Positions 1-8,045 of a stretch of 18,235 nt of DNA are shown here, one piece after another; within the stretch, counting starts at the first letter, position 1; each line of letters starts with the position of its first letter. The DNA comes from an uncultured Oscillospiraceae bacterium (GTDB lineage Bacteria; Bacillota; Clostridia; Oscillospirales; Acutalibacteraceae). The position numbers and the translations under genes are program-made. Location: positions 1-18,235 of the forward strand of contig CAJJPG010000025.1 of assembly GCA_905193585.1 (NCBI GenBank), given 5' to 3'. The notes beneath the pieces were generated by a model. The model was not told where the DNA came from. It was given only the letters and a program-made list of their open reading frames with translations, and made no database searches.

Positions 1-7
1 TTAAGCT

Positions 8-35
8 AAAAAAATCCTCCCTCTGACGAGGGAGG
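8..35 (-). terminator. Rho-independent terminator after the bceAB-like genes
   Basis: On the minus strand a hairpin with arms CCTCCCTC and GAGGGAGG and a four-base loop (16-35) is followed at once by ATTTTTTT (8-15). This is a textbook intrinsic terminator. It lies about 140 bases past the permease stop codon and is formed by the outer end of the repeat element at 15-148, so the repeat seems to supply the operon's terminator. Confidence 0.6.
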
Positions 36-148
36 TGGCACGGCGCAAGCCGTGACGGAAGGAGAGAAAAATTTCAGATACATAGAAGCTATACCTTTTC
101 TCTCCCTCAGTCTCGTTTCACTCGACAGCTCCCTCGTCAGAGGGAGCC
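15..148. repeat. MITE-like palindromic repeat, copy 1 (full length)
   Basis: This is a non-coding element of about 134 bases. Its two ends are an inverted repeat sharing an 18-base core (left 16-35, right 128-148), and each end is itself a palindrome with arms CTCCCTC/GAGGGAG. Inside are a hairpin CACGGC-GCAA-GCCGTG (39-54) and a long-range stem GGAGAGAAAA (61-70) with TTTTCTCTCC (96-105), so nearly the whole element can fold on itself. There is no ORF and no clear target duplication. I recall similar repeats as scattered, high-copy elements in gut Firmicutes genomes, but cannot check that here. Related units lie at 3112-3133 and 15184-15315. Confidence 0.7.
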
Positions 149-172
149 TTTGTTTAATTACATATTTGCGCT

Positions 173-2224
173 TTATTTACTCTCGTTCTTCCCGCTTACA
201 ATAGCGAAATATGAATTGGAGGTAAATTTATATATAAGCGCGTAAAGCACGCTGAAAACCAGCACCGCGCCCGCTAAAACTATCAGCATAAGGGGAACAG
301 TGTTAAGGTTAAAGAGTGTGAGCAGCCTGCGTATCATGGGGAAAGCAAAGCACAAATGCAGCGCCGCGGTTATAAGCGGCAGCAAAAATACCGTGAGCAT
401 TTGCGAATTTATGCTTTTTTGTATATCGCGCTTGGTCATTCCCACCTTTTGCATAATTTCAAAGCGCGATTCATCCTCGTAGCCCTCGCTTATCTGCTTA
501 TAATAGATAATTAAAACCGTGGCAAGCAGGAAAACCGTGGATAAGATTATTCCCAGGTAGAAAAGCCCGCCGTAGGTGCCGTAAAAATCGGCGCGCTCAG
601 CCTCTCTGCACTCAACGCTCCTTGAGTAATACCCGCCAGTGCCGTTAATATCCATATCGCGCAGTCTTTCGCTTATTTTATCTGCGAGCTCAATATCGCG
701 CTCGGCGGAAAGCCCCGTATCAAAGCTGTAATAAAGGCGCGGGCAGCAGAAATATGTGTCGCTTGTAAACTGACTGTTCACCTCGTCATACGCCTTTTCG
801 GGGTTATTCATTACAACAAACACGCTCGGCACCATTTCAGAAGCCGCCCTGCCGTTGTTTATCATATCCTCAAGCTGCTTTTTAACGGTGTATTTAAGCT
901 TGCCTAACGTAAGAGTTTTACCGTTATATTCCCGCCTTACGCAGTGAATGAAAATTTCACCGTCTTTAAGCGTTTCGCTTTTATTCATACAGCGGTTGTA
1001 TTCGTCAAGAGATATAAAAATGACATTGCAAACATTCTTTATGGTAGACGCGTCCGCCGCGTTTACAAGCTCGGGGTTTGCCGTAAGCGTTCCGCCCGAT
1101 AACAAACAGGCAACGGTAGCAGAGGTATACCTCTCGGTGTTTTTCAGCGCTGCGCCGAAATCGTTTACAACATTATCCACCTCGCGCACTATCATATCGG
1201 CTTTTTCGGCGGAGTATACCGTTTTTTCATCATACGGATTATAGTCCGTAGTAACCGATATGCTTTTCGGGTAGCGTGCGCGCAGGCTGTCCTCTGCGCC
1301 GAAATAAAGGCTGCCCGCGCCTAAAATCATTACCAGCACCATAGTGCTTAAGACGCAGATAGACGCCAGCCCCGCGCCGTTGCGTTTCATACGGTAAACC
1401 ATTGAGGAAACCGAAACAAAATGATTTTTGCGGTAGTAATAGCGCTTGTTTTTCTGCAAAATGCGGCACAGCATAACAGAGCCCGAAATAAAAATCATAT
1501 AAGTGCCCGCTATAACCGCCAGAACCGCAATGAAAAACCAGCCTATTGCAAGCAGCGGACTTTTAATCGATACCGCCATATAGTAAGCCGCCGCCAGTAA
1601 AATTATGCCGCCTATTCCCAAAACATAGTTGGCGCGGGGCGGTTTTTCACCCGTGTTTTCGCTTTTAATAAGCGAAATTGCGTTAAGCCGCCAAATGCTT
1701 ACAAGCGATTTTAAGTAAAGCAGCAAAAATATTCCGCCGAAAATAAGCAGGGTATCAAGCACGGCGTTAACATTTACGGTAAATTTATAAGAGACCTTGC
1801 CGTTCACCATATAAACAAGCCCCGATTCGGCAAGCTTTGAAAGCGCTATGCCCGCCGCTATGCCCGAAAGCACCGATATTGCCGCTACGGTAAGCGTTTC
1901 AAACAAAAGCACAAGGCTTAAATTTTTCTTGCCCATACCGAGTATATTGTAAAGCCCGAATTCCTTTTTGCGGCGGCGCATAAGAAACGAATTGGTATAC
2001 ACCAAGAAAATCAGTGAAAAAAACGCCACCACCCAAACGCCGAGCCCCAGTATCATAACGGTGCTGTCGCCTCCCGGCATACTTTTTAGCGCGGGCATAG
2101 CCGCTAAATGGTGAATTATATAAAACATTGTAACCGTTCCTATACAAGTAAGAATATAGGGCAGGTAAAGGCGTTTGTTTTTTCTTATGCCGTCAAACGC
2201 AAGGCGCGGATAAATTGCTTTCAT
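173..2224 (-). CDS. BceB-like ABC transporter permease (FtsX family)
   Basis: A 683-residue membrane protein, the permease of a bacitracin-type (BceAB) antimicrobial peptide detoxification transporter. About ten membrane segments can be seen: one near residues 20-40, several between 55 and 250, one near 290-310, and three after about residue 560. A long extracellular domain of roughly 240 residues lies between segments 7 and 8; in this family that domain recognises the peptide or peptide-lipid II complex and passes the signal to the partner kinase. The RRRKKEFG motif after segment 2 is typical of FtsX/MacB-type permeases. The start codon overlaps the ATPase stop as ATGA (2221-2224), so the two are translationally coupled. 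The family is clear; the actual drug is not predictable. Confidence 0.9.
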   Translation of the reverse strand: MKAIYPRLAFDGIRKNKRLYLPYILTCIGTVTMFYIIHHLAAMPALKSMPGGDSTVMILGLGVWVVAFFSLIFLVYTNSFLMRRRKKEFGLYNILGMGKKNLSLVLLFETLTVAAISVLSGIAAGIALSKLAESGLVYMVNGKVSYKFTVNVNAVLDTLLIFGGIFLLLYLKSLVSIWRLNAISLIKSENTGEKPPRANYVLGIGGIILLAAAYYMAVSIKSPLLAIGWFFIAVLAVIAGTYMIFISGSVMLCRILQKNKRYYYRKNHFVSVSSMVYRMKRNGAGLASICVLSTMVLVMILGAGSLYFGAEDSLRARYPKSISVTTDYNPYDEKTVYSAEKADMIVREVDNVVNDFGAALKNTERYTSATVACLLSGGTLTANPELVNAADASTIKNVCNVIFISLDEYNRCMNKSETLKDGEIFIHCVRREYNGKTLTLGKLKYTVKKQLEDMINNGRAASEMVPSVFVVMNNPEKAYDEVNSQFTSDTYFCCPRLYYSFDTGLSAERDIELADKISERLRDMDINGTGGYYSRSVECREAERADFYGTYGGLFYLGIILSTVFLLATVLIIYYKQISEGYEDESRFEIMQKVGMTKRDIQKSINSQMLTVFLLPLITAALHLCFAFPMIRRLLTLFNLNTVPLMLIVLAGAVLVFSVLYALIYKFTSNSYFAIVSGKNESK

Positions 2225-2985
2225 TCCCGCTCACCGCCTGTCGTAAGCAAAGTAAGGGTATCGGTTATCATCTGGTACATCTGCGTGTCGTTCCTGCCGC
2301 CGCGGTAAAGCTGGTGGAAGACCTCGCCGTCCTTTATAAACAGCACGCGTGAGGCGCGGCTCGCCGCCTTTACAGAGTGGGTAACCATTAAAATGGTCTG
2401 CCCGTCCGAATTTATCTGCTCAAATAAATCAAGCAGCTCGTCGGTCGATTTTGAATCAAGCGCGCCCGTAGGTTCGTCCGCTAAAATTATGCGCGGGTCG
2501 GTTATAATGGCGCGCGCCACGGCGGCGCGCTGCTTTTGCCCGCCCGAGACCTCATACGGGTACTTTTTCAGCAGCCCCTCAATTCCCAGCCGCTTTGCTA
2601 TGGGTATAAGCCTGCGCACCATTTCATTATAATGCCTGCCGCTTAAAACAAGGGGCAGATATATGTTATCCTCTAATGTAAATGTGTCAAGCAGATTAAA
2701 CTCCTGAAAAACAAAGCCTAAATTATCGCGGCGAAAGGACGCTAAGCGCGATTCCTTTATTTTCGATAAATCGTTGCCGTCAATTTTAACCGTGCCCTCG
2801 GTTGGCTTATCGAGCGACGCCAAAATATTAAGCAGCGTGGTTTTTCCCGAGCCGGACTCGCCCATTATAGCGACATACTCGCCCTCTTCTACACCGAACG
2901 ATACATTTTTAAGCGCGGTAACGCGGTTGCCGCCAAAGCGCGAGGTATATATTTTTTTAACTCCGCTTACCTCTAAAATACTCAC
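2221..2985 (-). CDS. BceA-like ABC transporter ATP-binding protein
   Basis: A 254-residue cytoplasmic ATPase that powers the adjacent permease. It has a full set of motifs: Walker A GESGSGKTT (residues 42-50), Q-loop FVFQEFNLL (91-99), signature VSGGQKQR (146-153), Walker B ILADEPTGALDS (167-178) and the switch histidine in THS (203). Length and motifs fit the MacB/LolD/BceA class. The start is GTG at 2983-2985; AAAGGAGG lies about nine bases upstream of it. The gene follows a 166-base gap that holds its own -10 box and an inverted repeat. Induction by the adjacent response regulator is the usual arrangement for Bce modules and is inferred here. Confidence 0.93.
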   Translation of the reverse strand: MSILEVSGVKKIYTSRFGGNRVTALKNVSFGVEEGEYVAIMGESGSGKTTLLNILASLDKPTEGTVKIDGNDLSKIKESRLASFRRDNLGFVFQEFNLLDTFTLEDNIYLPLVLSGRHYNEMVRRLIPIAKRLGIEGLLKKYPYEVSGGQKQRAAVARAIITDPRIILADEPTGALDSKSTDELLDLFEQINSDGQTILMVTHSVKAASRASRVLFIKDGEVFHQLYRGGRNDTQMYQMITDTLTLLTTGGERE

Positions 2986-3017
2986 AACAAAAATCCTCCT
3001 TTGTGATTTCTGCCATA

Positions 3018-3023
3018 ATTATA
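3018..3023 (-). promoter_or_regulatory. Candidate -10 box for the bceAB-like genes
   Basis: TATAAT is seen on the minus strand, 32 bases before the GTG start of the ATPase. No good -35 hexamer sits 16-18 bases upstream (GGCGTT at 17 bases; GTTACA only at 14). A strong -10 with a weak -35 is what one expects of a promoter that needs an activator such as a BceR-type regulator. Confidence 0.4.
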
Positions 3024-3056
3024 ACAAAAGGGAAATATGTAACGCCATAACTTCGG

Positions 3057-3093
3057 CTTACAAATCCCCCTTAAATTCTAACGGTTTTGTAAG
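3057..3093. promoter_or_regulatory. Inverted repeat upstream of the bceAB-like genes, candidate operator
   Basis: CTTACAAA (3057-3064) and TTTGTAAG (3086-3093) form a perfect 8-base inverted repeat with a 21-base spacer, about 35-70 bases upstream of the -10 box. A further TGTAA lies at 3038-3042. Position and symmetry suit a dimeric OmpR-type activator binding upstream of the -35 region. Assignment to the regulator encoded at 4148-4822 is inference. Confidence 0.3.
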
Positions 3094-3111
3094 ATTTACG
3101 CGCTCAACTTC

Positions 3112-3133
3112 GGCTCCCTCTGACGAGGGAGCC
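3112..3133. repeat. Solo palindromic unit of the repeat family
   Basis: A perfect hairpin with 9-base arms GGCTCCCTC and GAGGGAGCC and loop TGAC, followed by TTTGGTTT on the plus strand. It matches the right end of the element at 15-148, including the CTTTG that follows, but no interior follows. It sits between the histidine kinase stop (3152) and the bceAB promoter, so it may separate the two transcripts or be the remnant of a larger copy. Confidence 0.65.
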
Positions 3134-3151
3134 TTTGGTTTGCAAAAGAAC

Positions 3152-4138
3152 TCATTCAATAACCGTCTTTTTTCTTGAAACGTCAATTAAAACGGTCGTA
3201 CCCTCGCCTACCGCCGACTCGGCGCTTATTTTATGCCCTAAATTTTCGCAGATTTGCCTGCACAAATAAAGCCCCAGTCCGCTTGCCTGCCTGTCGCGCC
3301 TGCCGTTGCAGCCCGTGTAGCCGTTTTCAAAAATGCGGGGCAGGTCTTCGGGTGCTATGCCTATCCCCGTATCCTTTATTACAATTCTGCCGTTTTCAAA
3401 ATATACCGATATTTCGCCCGACGGGGTGTATTTAAGCGCGTTTGAAAGCACCTGCTCTATAACGAACGAAAGCCACTTTTCATCGGTTATTATCTGCGCG
3501 TCGGCGGGGGTGTAACTAAGGGTTAATTGGCGCTCTATAAACTCGCCCGCAAATTTTTTCACCGAGCGGCGTATTATTTTATCAAGGTCGTATTCCTTTA
3601 TTAAATAATCGGTGCTGTCTGCATTAAGGCGCAGGTAAGTCAGCACCATTTCAACATATTGCTCAATTCTGAAAAGCTCGTTTGAAAGCCTGCGGGCGGC
3701 GGGCGCGTCCTCATTTTGCAGCGCCAGCTTCATTGCGGCTATGGGCGTTTTAATTTGATGCACCCAAACGGTGTAGTAGCTCACCGTATCGGCAAGCCGC
3801 CTGTTGTTTTCGGCTGAAAGCCCTGTATAGCCCCGTTTTAAAATATCAATAAGATTTTGGTAGTCCTCTTCGGTTACGCCGTCGGGCAGGGGCAGGTCTT
3901 CAAGCAAAATCGACTCGGGGGTTTTAAGCCCCGATAAGGCTATGTGCAATTTACGCACGCGCAAAAAATCAATAATCGCAAAAATTACCGCCAGCAAAGC
4001 GCAAAGTGCCGCAGGGTAAAGCACCGCACCGAGCGGCAAACGGTAAAAATAAAACGAAAGCGCAAAAACAGCGCAAAAAGCAGCGCCCGCGGCTATGTAC
4101 CGTTTGCGCTGCTTTAAGTATTTCAAGAAAAGCCCCAT
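3152..4138 (-). CDS. BceS-like intramembrane-sensing histidine kinase
   Basis: A 328-residue sensor kinase. Two membrane segments near residues 14-32 and 36-58 are joined by only a few residues, so there is no extracellular sensing domain, the hallmark of BceS-type kinases that read the state of their ABC transporter. The H-box is VWVHQIKTP with His127, the N-box has Asn233 (SNALKYTP), G1 is DTGIGI (256-261) and G2 is GLGLYL (287-292), so it should be active. It starts nine bases after the response regulator ends, with GAGGAA as ribosome binding site. It probably senses flux through the permease encoded next door and phosphorylates the regulator. Confidence 0.92.
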   Translation of the reverse strand: MGLFLKYLKQRKRYIAAGAAFCAVFALSFYFYRLPLGAVLYPAALCALLAVIFAIIDFLRVRKLHIALSGLKTPESILLEDLPLPDGVTEEDYQNLIDILKRGYTGLSAENNRRLADTVSYYTVWVHQIKTPIAAMKLALQNEDAPAARRLSNELFRIEQYVEMVLTYLRLNADSTDYLIKEYDLDKIIRRSVKKFAGEFIERQLTLSYTPADAQIITDEKWLSFVIEQVLSNALKYTPSGEISVYFENGRIVIKDTGIGIAPEDLPRIFENGYTGCNGRRDRQASGLGLYLCRQICENLGHKISAESAVGEGTTVLIDVSRKKTVIE

Positions 4139-4147
4139 AGCAATTCC

Positions 4148-4822
4148 TCAATTCTCAATAATATACCCCACGCCGAATTTCGTGGTTATAAAGCCCTCAA
4201 GCCCCGCCGCCTCAAGCCTTTTTCTAAGGCGGTTCACGTTTACCGAGAGCGTGTTTTCATCCACAAAGCTGTCAGTTTCCCACAGCTGCTCCATAAGCCT
4301 TTCGCGGCTGACGACTTTACCCTTATTTTTCATAAGGGTAAGCAAAATGCGGTATTCGTTCTTTGAAAGAGGTATTTTTTCGTTTTTATACAAAAAGCTG
4401 CCGTCGCCCGTGTTAAGCATGGCGCCCTTATGCTCCAAAACAGGAACGGAGGGCGCAAAATCATAGGTTCTGCGCAGCAGCGCCTGTATTTTTGCTATAA
4501 GCACGCTGCCGTCAAACGGCTTTGCTATAAAATCATCCGCACCCATATTCATTGCCATTATCATATTCATATTATCCGCCGCAGAGGAAATAAAAATAAC
4601 GGGCACGTTTGAAACGCGGCGAATTTCACCGCACCAGTGGTAGCCGTTGAAAAAGGGCAGAGAAATATCCAAAAGCACTATATGCGGGTCAAAGCGCGAA
4701 AACTCCGCCATAACGTTATGAAAATCCGTTACTATGCGCGCGGTTATATCCCACGCTTCCGCCTGTTCGCGCACGCCCTCGGCAATTCCGCGGTCATCTT
4801 CAACTATAAGCAGCCGATACAT
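4148..4822 (-). CDS. BceR-like response regulator, OmpR family
   Basis: A 224-residue response regulator. The receiver domain (about 1-115) has the acidic pair at residues 9-10, the phospho-acceptor Asp52 in LLDISLPFFNG and Lys101 in DFIAKPF. The C-terminal part (about 130-222) is an OmpR/PhoB-type winged helix with NEYRILLTLMKN and the ending VGYIIEN. The gene pairs with the downstream kinase. Its start is 11 bases after the stop of the TauE-like gene, so it may also be read as part of the long upstream operon, which would be unusual for a Bce module. Confidence 0.93.
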   Translation of the reverse strand: MYRLLIVEDDRGIAEGVREQAEAWDITARIVTDFHNVMAEFSRFDPHIVLLDISLPFFNGYHWCGEIRRVSNVPVIFISSAADNMNMIMAMNMGADDFIAKPFDGSVLIAKIQALLRRTYDFAPSVPVLEHKGAMLNTGDGSFLYKNEKIPLSKNEYRILLTLMKNKGKVVSRERLMEQLWETDSFVDENTLSVNVNRLRKRLEAAGLEGFITTKFGVGYIIEN

Positions 4823-4833
4823 ACACTGTCACC

Positions 4834-5610
4834 CTATTTAATAAACGAAAAGCCCAGCACCGCCACGCCTAATACCACCAGAATAATGCCCGTGGCGATA
4901 TTGAGCGAACGCGGGCTTGCTTTGTTTGCTATTTTCGCCGCTATGCGGGCAAATACAAGCGTGAACACAATGCAAAGCACAAAGGGCAGCATATCGGGCA
5001 AGCCGCCTATTGCAAAGTGCGAAACCGAGCCTGTAAGGGCGGTAAAGGTCATTATAAAAACGCTTGTTCCCACGGCGGTTTTAAGCTCGTAGCCCATAAC
5101 GCTTGTAAGCAGCAGTAGCATCATCATTCCGCCGCCCGCACCAACAAAGCCGCAAATAAAGCCGACCGCCGCCCCGCAAAGAGCGGATTTTATAATCCGG
5201 GTTTTAAGCGGTATTGCCGCCATATCTTCTTTTGTGGTCATAACTGGTTTTACTATAAACTTTATTCCGAGCAGCAGCGTCATAAATACCGAAAAATTGC
5301 CCATTGCGGCAGAGGGCACAAGGCTTGATACATAGCTGCCCACAACCGTGAAAAGCAGCACGCTTGCCATCATAACAACGCCGTTTTTAATATCAAGATT
5401 TTTATTTTTGCCGTATGTATAGGCGGAAACGGCGCTTGCCAGCACATCGGACGCGAGCGCGATTCCCACCGCGGTATACGGTTCAATCCCCAAAAAGGTT
5501 ACAAGCATAGGAGTTATTACCGCCGCGGCGCTCATTCCGGCAAAGCCGGTGCCGAGACCTGCACCCATACCCGCAAGTAAACAAATTAAAATCGTTTTAA
5601 ATATTATCAT
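4834..5610 (-). CDS. TauE/SafE family membrane permease
   Basis: A 258-residue protein with about eight membrane segments. Both halves show the internal duplication of the TauE/SafE (DUF81) family: GAGLGTGFAGMSAA near residue 16 matches GFICGFVGAGGG in the second half, and YTAVGIALASDV near 45 matches LKTAVGTSVFIM. Characterised members export small organic sulfur anions such as sulfite or sulfoacetate; many are uncharacterised, so the substrate is unknown. The start overlaps the preceding gene's stop by 14 bases (5597-5610), suggesting translational coupling and a possible joint role with that exported protein. Confidence 0.85.
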   Translation of the reverse strand: MIIFKTILICLLAGMGAGLGTGFAGMSAAAVITPMLVTFLGIEPYTAVGIALASDVLASAVSAYTYGKNKNLDIKNGVVMMASVLLFTVVGSYVSSLVPSAAMGNFSVFMTLLLGIKFIVKPVMTTKEDMAAIPLKTRIIKSALCGAAVGFICGFVGAGGGMMMLLLLTSVMGYELKTAVGTSVFIMTFTALTGSVSHFAIGGLPDMLPFVLCIVFTLVFARIAAKIANKASPRSLNIATGIILVVLGVAVLGFSFIK

Positions 5611-6307
5611 CCTTTTTTTCCTCCGCAGCTTCGGCGCGGTCAGCCCTTATATCCCGTATAAGCGTATAAACTATATATGCGCCGAACAGTACAAAAACTG
5701 CGGTGAGTGCCATAAAAATATAGCCGTAAGGCTTTTTCTCGGTCTTTTTCGCAGCGCCCTCTCCGAAAGAAAGGGTGGAAAAAACCTTTTCGGCGTAATC
5801 GGTATTTTCACCCGAAGCGGTATAAAACGAAAGGGTGTATTCCTTTTTTGAGGTCACGGTTATATACTGAATAAGGGTGAATTTTCCGCCGCTGTCCTCA
5901 GATAGGGCGGTAGCCTTAATAAATTTTATGCCGTTTTGCGCCACCGTTTCGGTGTGAAAGCCATCGCCCGCTATTTCGGGGGCTAAGGCGGCAATTTTAT
6001 CATCCGAAAGGCTTGTAAGCTCCCCCACGCTTTCGGAAAAAGCGGTTGAGTTTTCATAAAGCCTTATCTGCTTTGTGTTTTTTTCGTTAATGGCGAGATA
6101 AATTATGCCGTTATCCGTGCAGTATTTATCAAGCGTATCGGCGGTTTCTTCCAATATTTCCGCAATTTTTTCGTTCGACTGCTTATCGCCGTAGACCAAA
6201 AACTCTTTACCTGGTTTTTCGGTAATTTCGGCGGCGGAAAGTGTAAGAGAAAGCGTTAAAACCGCAAATACAAGCGCCGACAGGCGCTTTATGCCCGCCC
6301 TAAGCAT
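5597..6307 (-). CDS. Exported membrane-anchored protein, unknown function
   Basis: I do not recognise this 236-residue protein. It has an N-terminal signal peptide (residues 1-25, ending near LSAAE), an extracytoplasmic region (about 26-192), one membrane segment (about 194-217) and a charged cytoplasmic tail of about 19 residues rich in E, D and K. The stretch from about 142 to 182 (alternating beta-like strands ending in a Ser-Phe) faintly resembles DcrB/PsbP-type domains; this is a weak guess. The start chosen is ATG 6305-6307, which removes a 16-residue extension lying inside folD and leaves a signal peptide at the N-terminus. It overlaps the folD stop by 8 bases and the TauE-like gene by 14, so these two membrane proteins may work together. 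Confidence 0.7.
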   Translation of the reverse strand: MLRAGIKRLSALVFAVLTLSLTLSAAEITEKPGKEFLVYGDKQSNEKIAEILEETADTLDKYCTDNGIIYLAINEKNTKQIRLYENSTAFSESVGELTSLSDDKIAALAPEIAGDGFHTETVAQNGIKFIKATALSEDSGGKFTLIQYITVTSKKEYTLSFYTASGENTDYAEKVFSTLSFGEGAAKKTEKKPYGYIFMALTAVFVLFGAYIVYTLIRDIRADRAEAAEEKKDDNI

Positions 6308-7148
6308 TATTCTGCCTTTTTGCGGCGGTAAACGTGTTTTGCATAAGCATTGCAATGGTCATAGGTCCTACGCCGCCGGGCACGGGAGTTATGGCGAAAG
6401 CCTTTTCCTTTACCGCGTCAAAATCCACATCGCCGCAGAGCTTGCCGTTTTCGCGGTTCATACCCACGTCTATCACCACGGCGCCGGGCTTTACCATATC
6501 CTCGGTTACAAATTTTGCCTTGCCTACCGCAGCCACCAAAATATCCGCATTTCGGCATATTTCTTTAAGGTTTTTAGTTTTTGAATGACATACCGTAACC
6601 GTGCCGTTTGCGTGCAGCAAAAGCATTGCCATGGGCTTGCCCACAATGTTTGAGCGGCCTATTACCACGCAGCTTTTACCCGCAATTTCTATGCCCTCAT
6701 ATTTAAGCATTTCCATTATGCCCGCAGGCGTGCAGGGTACAAAATCATAGTCGCCTATCATTATGCGCCCTACGCTGTAGGGGTTAAAGGCGTCAACGTC
6801 CTTTTCGGGGGCTATGCTGTTGATTATCAGCTTTTCATCAAGGTGGGGCGGCAGCGGCAGCTGGCAGAGTATGCCGTTAATGCTTTTCTTATTATTAAGC
6901 GTATTTATAAGCTCTAAAAGCTCTTGCTCGGTAGTGCTTTCGGGCAGAGCATATTCCTCTGAAACAATGCCGAGCGCCTCGCACGCCTTTTTTTTATTTG
7001 CAACATATATTTTTGAGGCGGGGTTTTCCCCAACTATTATAACCGCAAGCCCTACCGTAACGCCGCGCGCGTTCAGCGCCGATACTTCGTTCTGTATGCG
7101 CGCCTTTACGGCTGCGGATATTGCCTTTCCGTCAATTATCCTGCTCAT
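6300..7148 (-). CDS. folD: Bifunctional methylenetetrahydrofolate dehydrogenase/cyclohydrolase
   Basis: A 282-residue cytoplasmic enzyme of one-carbon metabolism that interconverts 5,10-methylene-THF and 10-formyl-THF with NADP. Visible motifs are the YVANK catalytic stretch (Tyr48, Lys52), the CQLPLPPHL substrate loop, EKDVDAF, the Rossmann motif VIGRSNIVGKP and the C-terminal PGGVGPMT. The start is set at ATG 7146-7148 because AGGAGGAAAC lies just upstream and MSRIIDGK matches the family N-terminus; a longer frame reaching into lgt is rejected. The start lies inside the end of lgt (17-base overlap), so the two are coupled. Confidence 0.95.
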   Translation of the reverse strand: MSRIIDGKAISAAVKARIQNEVSALNARGVTVGLAVIIVGENPASKIYVANKKKACEALGIVSEEYALPESTTEQELLELINTLNNKKSINGILCQLPLPPHLDEKLIINSIAPEKDVDAFNPYSVGRIMIGDYDFVPCTPAGIMEMLKYEGIEIAGKSCVVIGRSNIVGKPMAMLLLHANGTVTVCHSKTKNLKEICRNADILVAAVGKAKFVTEDMVKPGAVVIDVGMNRENGKLCGDVDFDAVKEKAFAITPVPGGVGPMTIAMLMQNTFTAAKRQNNA

Positions 7149-8040
7149 GGGTTTCCTCCTGTGTTTCTTCGGTCGGTTCTTCCGCGTTGTCGGCAAAAAC
7201 CGCCTCGTAATCATCGGGCTCTGTCTTTTCTGCCGCGCGGCGGCTGAAAACAACCAATAATACCGCGCTCGTTATGCAAATTGCAAACGAAAGCAGACAG
7301 GAGACCTTTATATTGCCGAGCATAAGGCTATCGGTTCTCAGTAGCTCTATTATGCCCCTGCCGAAGCCGTACCACACGCAGTACATAAGGGATATTTCAC
7401 CGCTGAATTTGCGCTTTTTACTGAAATGATTAAGTACGAAAAAGCCCGCTATGCACCATATGGATTCATAGAGGAAGCAGGGGTGAACAAGCCCCTCGCC
7501 CATTTCGGATATTGTTTTATCGCTCTGCATGCCCCACCAGCTGCTGCCGGTGAACGCGCCGTATGCCTCTTGATTTACAAAGTTGCCCCAGCGGCCTATA
7601 CCCTGACCGATAAGAAACCCGGCGGACGCCACGTCGAACATATTGAGTATATTAACCTTGCGTATATAGCACATAATTCCGCCCGATACAAACGCGCCTA
7701 TAACCCCGCCGTAAATGGCAAGCCCCGCAAAACCCGAGGAATTACCGAAGCCGAAAAAATCCTTAATACCGTCTAACTTCTCGCCGTCAAATATAACGTA
7801 ATACGCGCGGGCGGAGAGTATTGCAACAGGTGTTGCAACCAGTATAACATCAAGCATTTTATCGGGGTTGAGCCCGTAGCGGGCAGCACTTTTAAGCCCG
7901 TAAATAAGCGCCAGCAAAAAGCCCGCGGCTATAATTATGCCGTACCAGTATATATCCCAGTGCCCCGAGCCCAGCGGTATTGTAAAAGCAACGGGCGAAA
8001 GGGTGAATTTAAGCCCGAAAAGCGTTACGTTATAGCTCAT
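7132..8040 (-). CDS. lgt: Prolipoprotein diacylglyceryl transferase
   Basis: A 302-residue membrane enzyme that moves a diacylglyceryl group from phosphatidylglycerol to the lipobox cysteine of prolipoproteins. The family signature GRWGNFVNQEAYG lies at residues 149-161, with HPCFLYES after it, and about seven membrane segments are present. The C-terminal 35 residues form an acidic, Glu/Thr-rich tail not needed in the core family. A substrate candidate lies in this window (the cyclophilin at 14507-15112). Its start is five bases after the M16 gene stop, with AGAGGTAA as ribosome binding site. Confidence 0.95.
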   Translation of the reverse strand: MSYNVTLFGLKFTLSPVAFTIPLGSGHWDIYWYGIIIAAGFLLALIYGLKSAARYGLNPDKMLDVILVATPVAILSARAYYVIFDGEKLDGIKDFFGFGNSSGFAGLAIYGGVIGAFVSGGIMCYIRKVNILNMFDVASAGFLIGQGIGRWGNFVNQEAYGAFTGSSWWGMQSDKTISEMGEGLVHPCFLYESIWCIAGFFVLNHFSKKRKFSGEISLMYCVWYGFGRGIIELLRTDSLMLGNIKVSCLLSFAICITSAVLLVVFSRRAAEKTEPDDYEAVFADNAEEPTEETQEETHEQDN

Positions 8041-8045
8041 ATAAA

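Noticed and set aside
15..148. CRISPR array or attachment site at the left edge
   Set aside because: The palindromic ends are inverted, not direct repeats with spacers, and there is no integrase, tRNA or cas gene in the window.
7148..7253. N-terminal 35-codon extension of folD
   Set aside because: The extension lies wholly inside lgt, is Arg/Lys-rich and unlike the family; a strong AGGAGG directly precedes the ATG at 7148.
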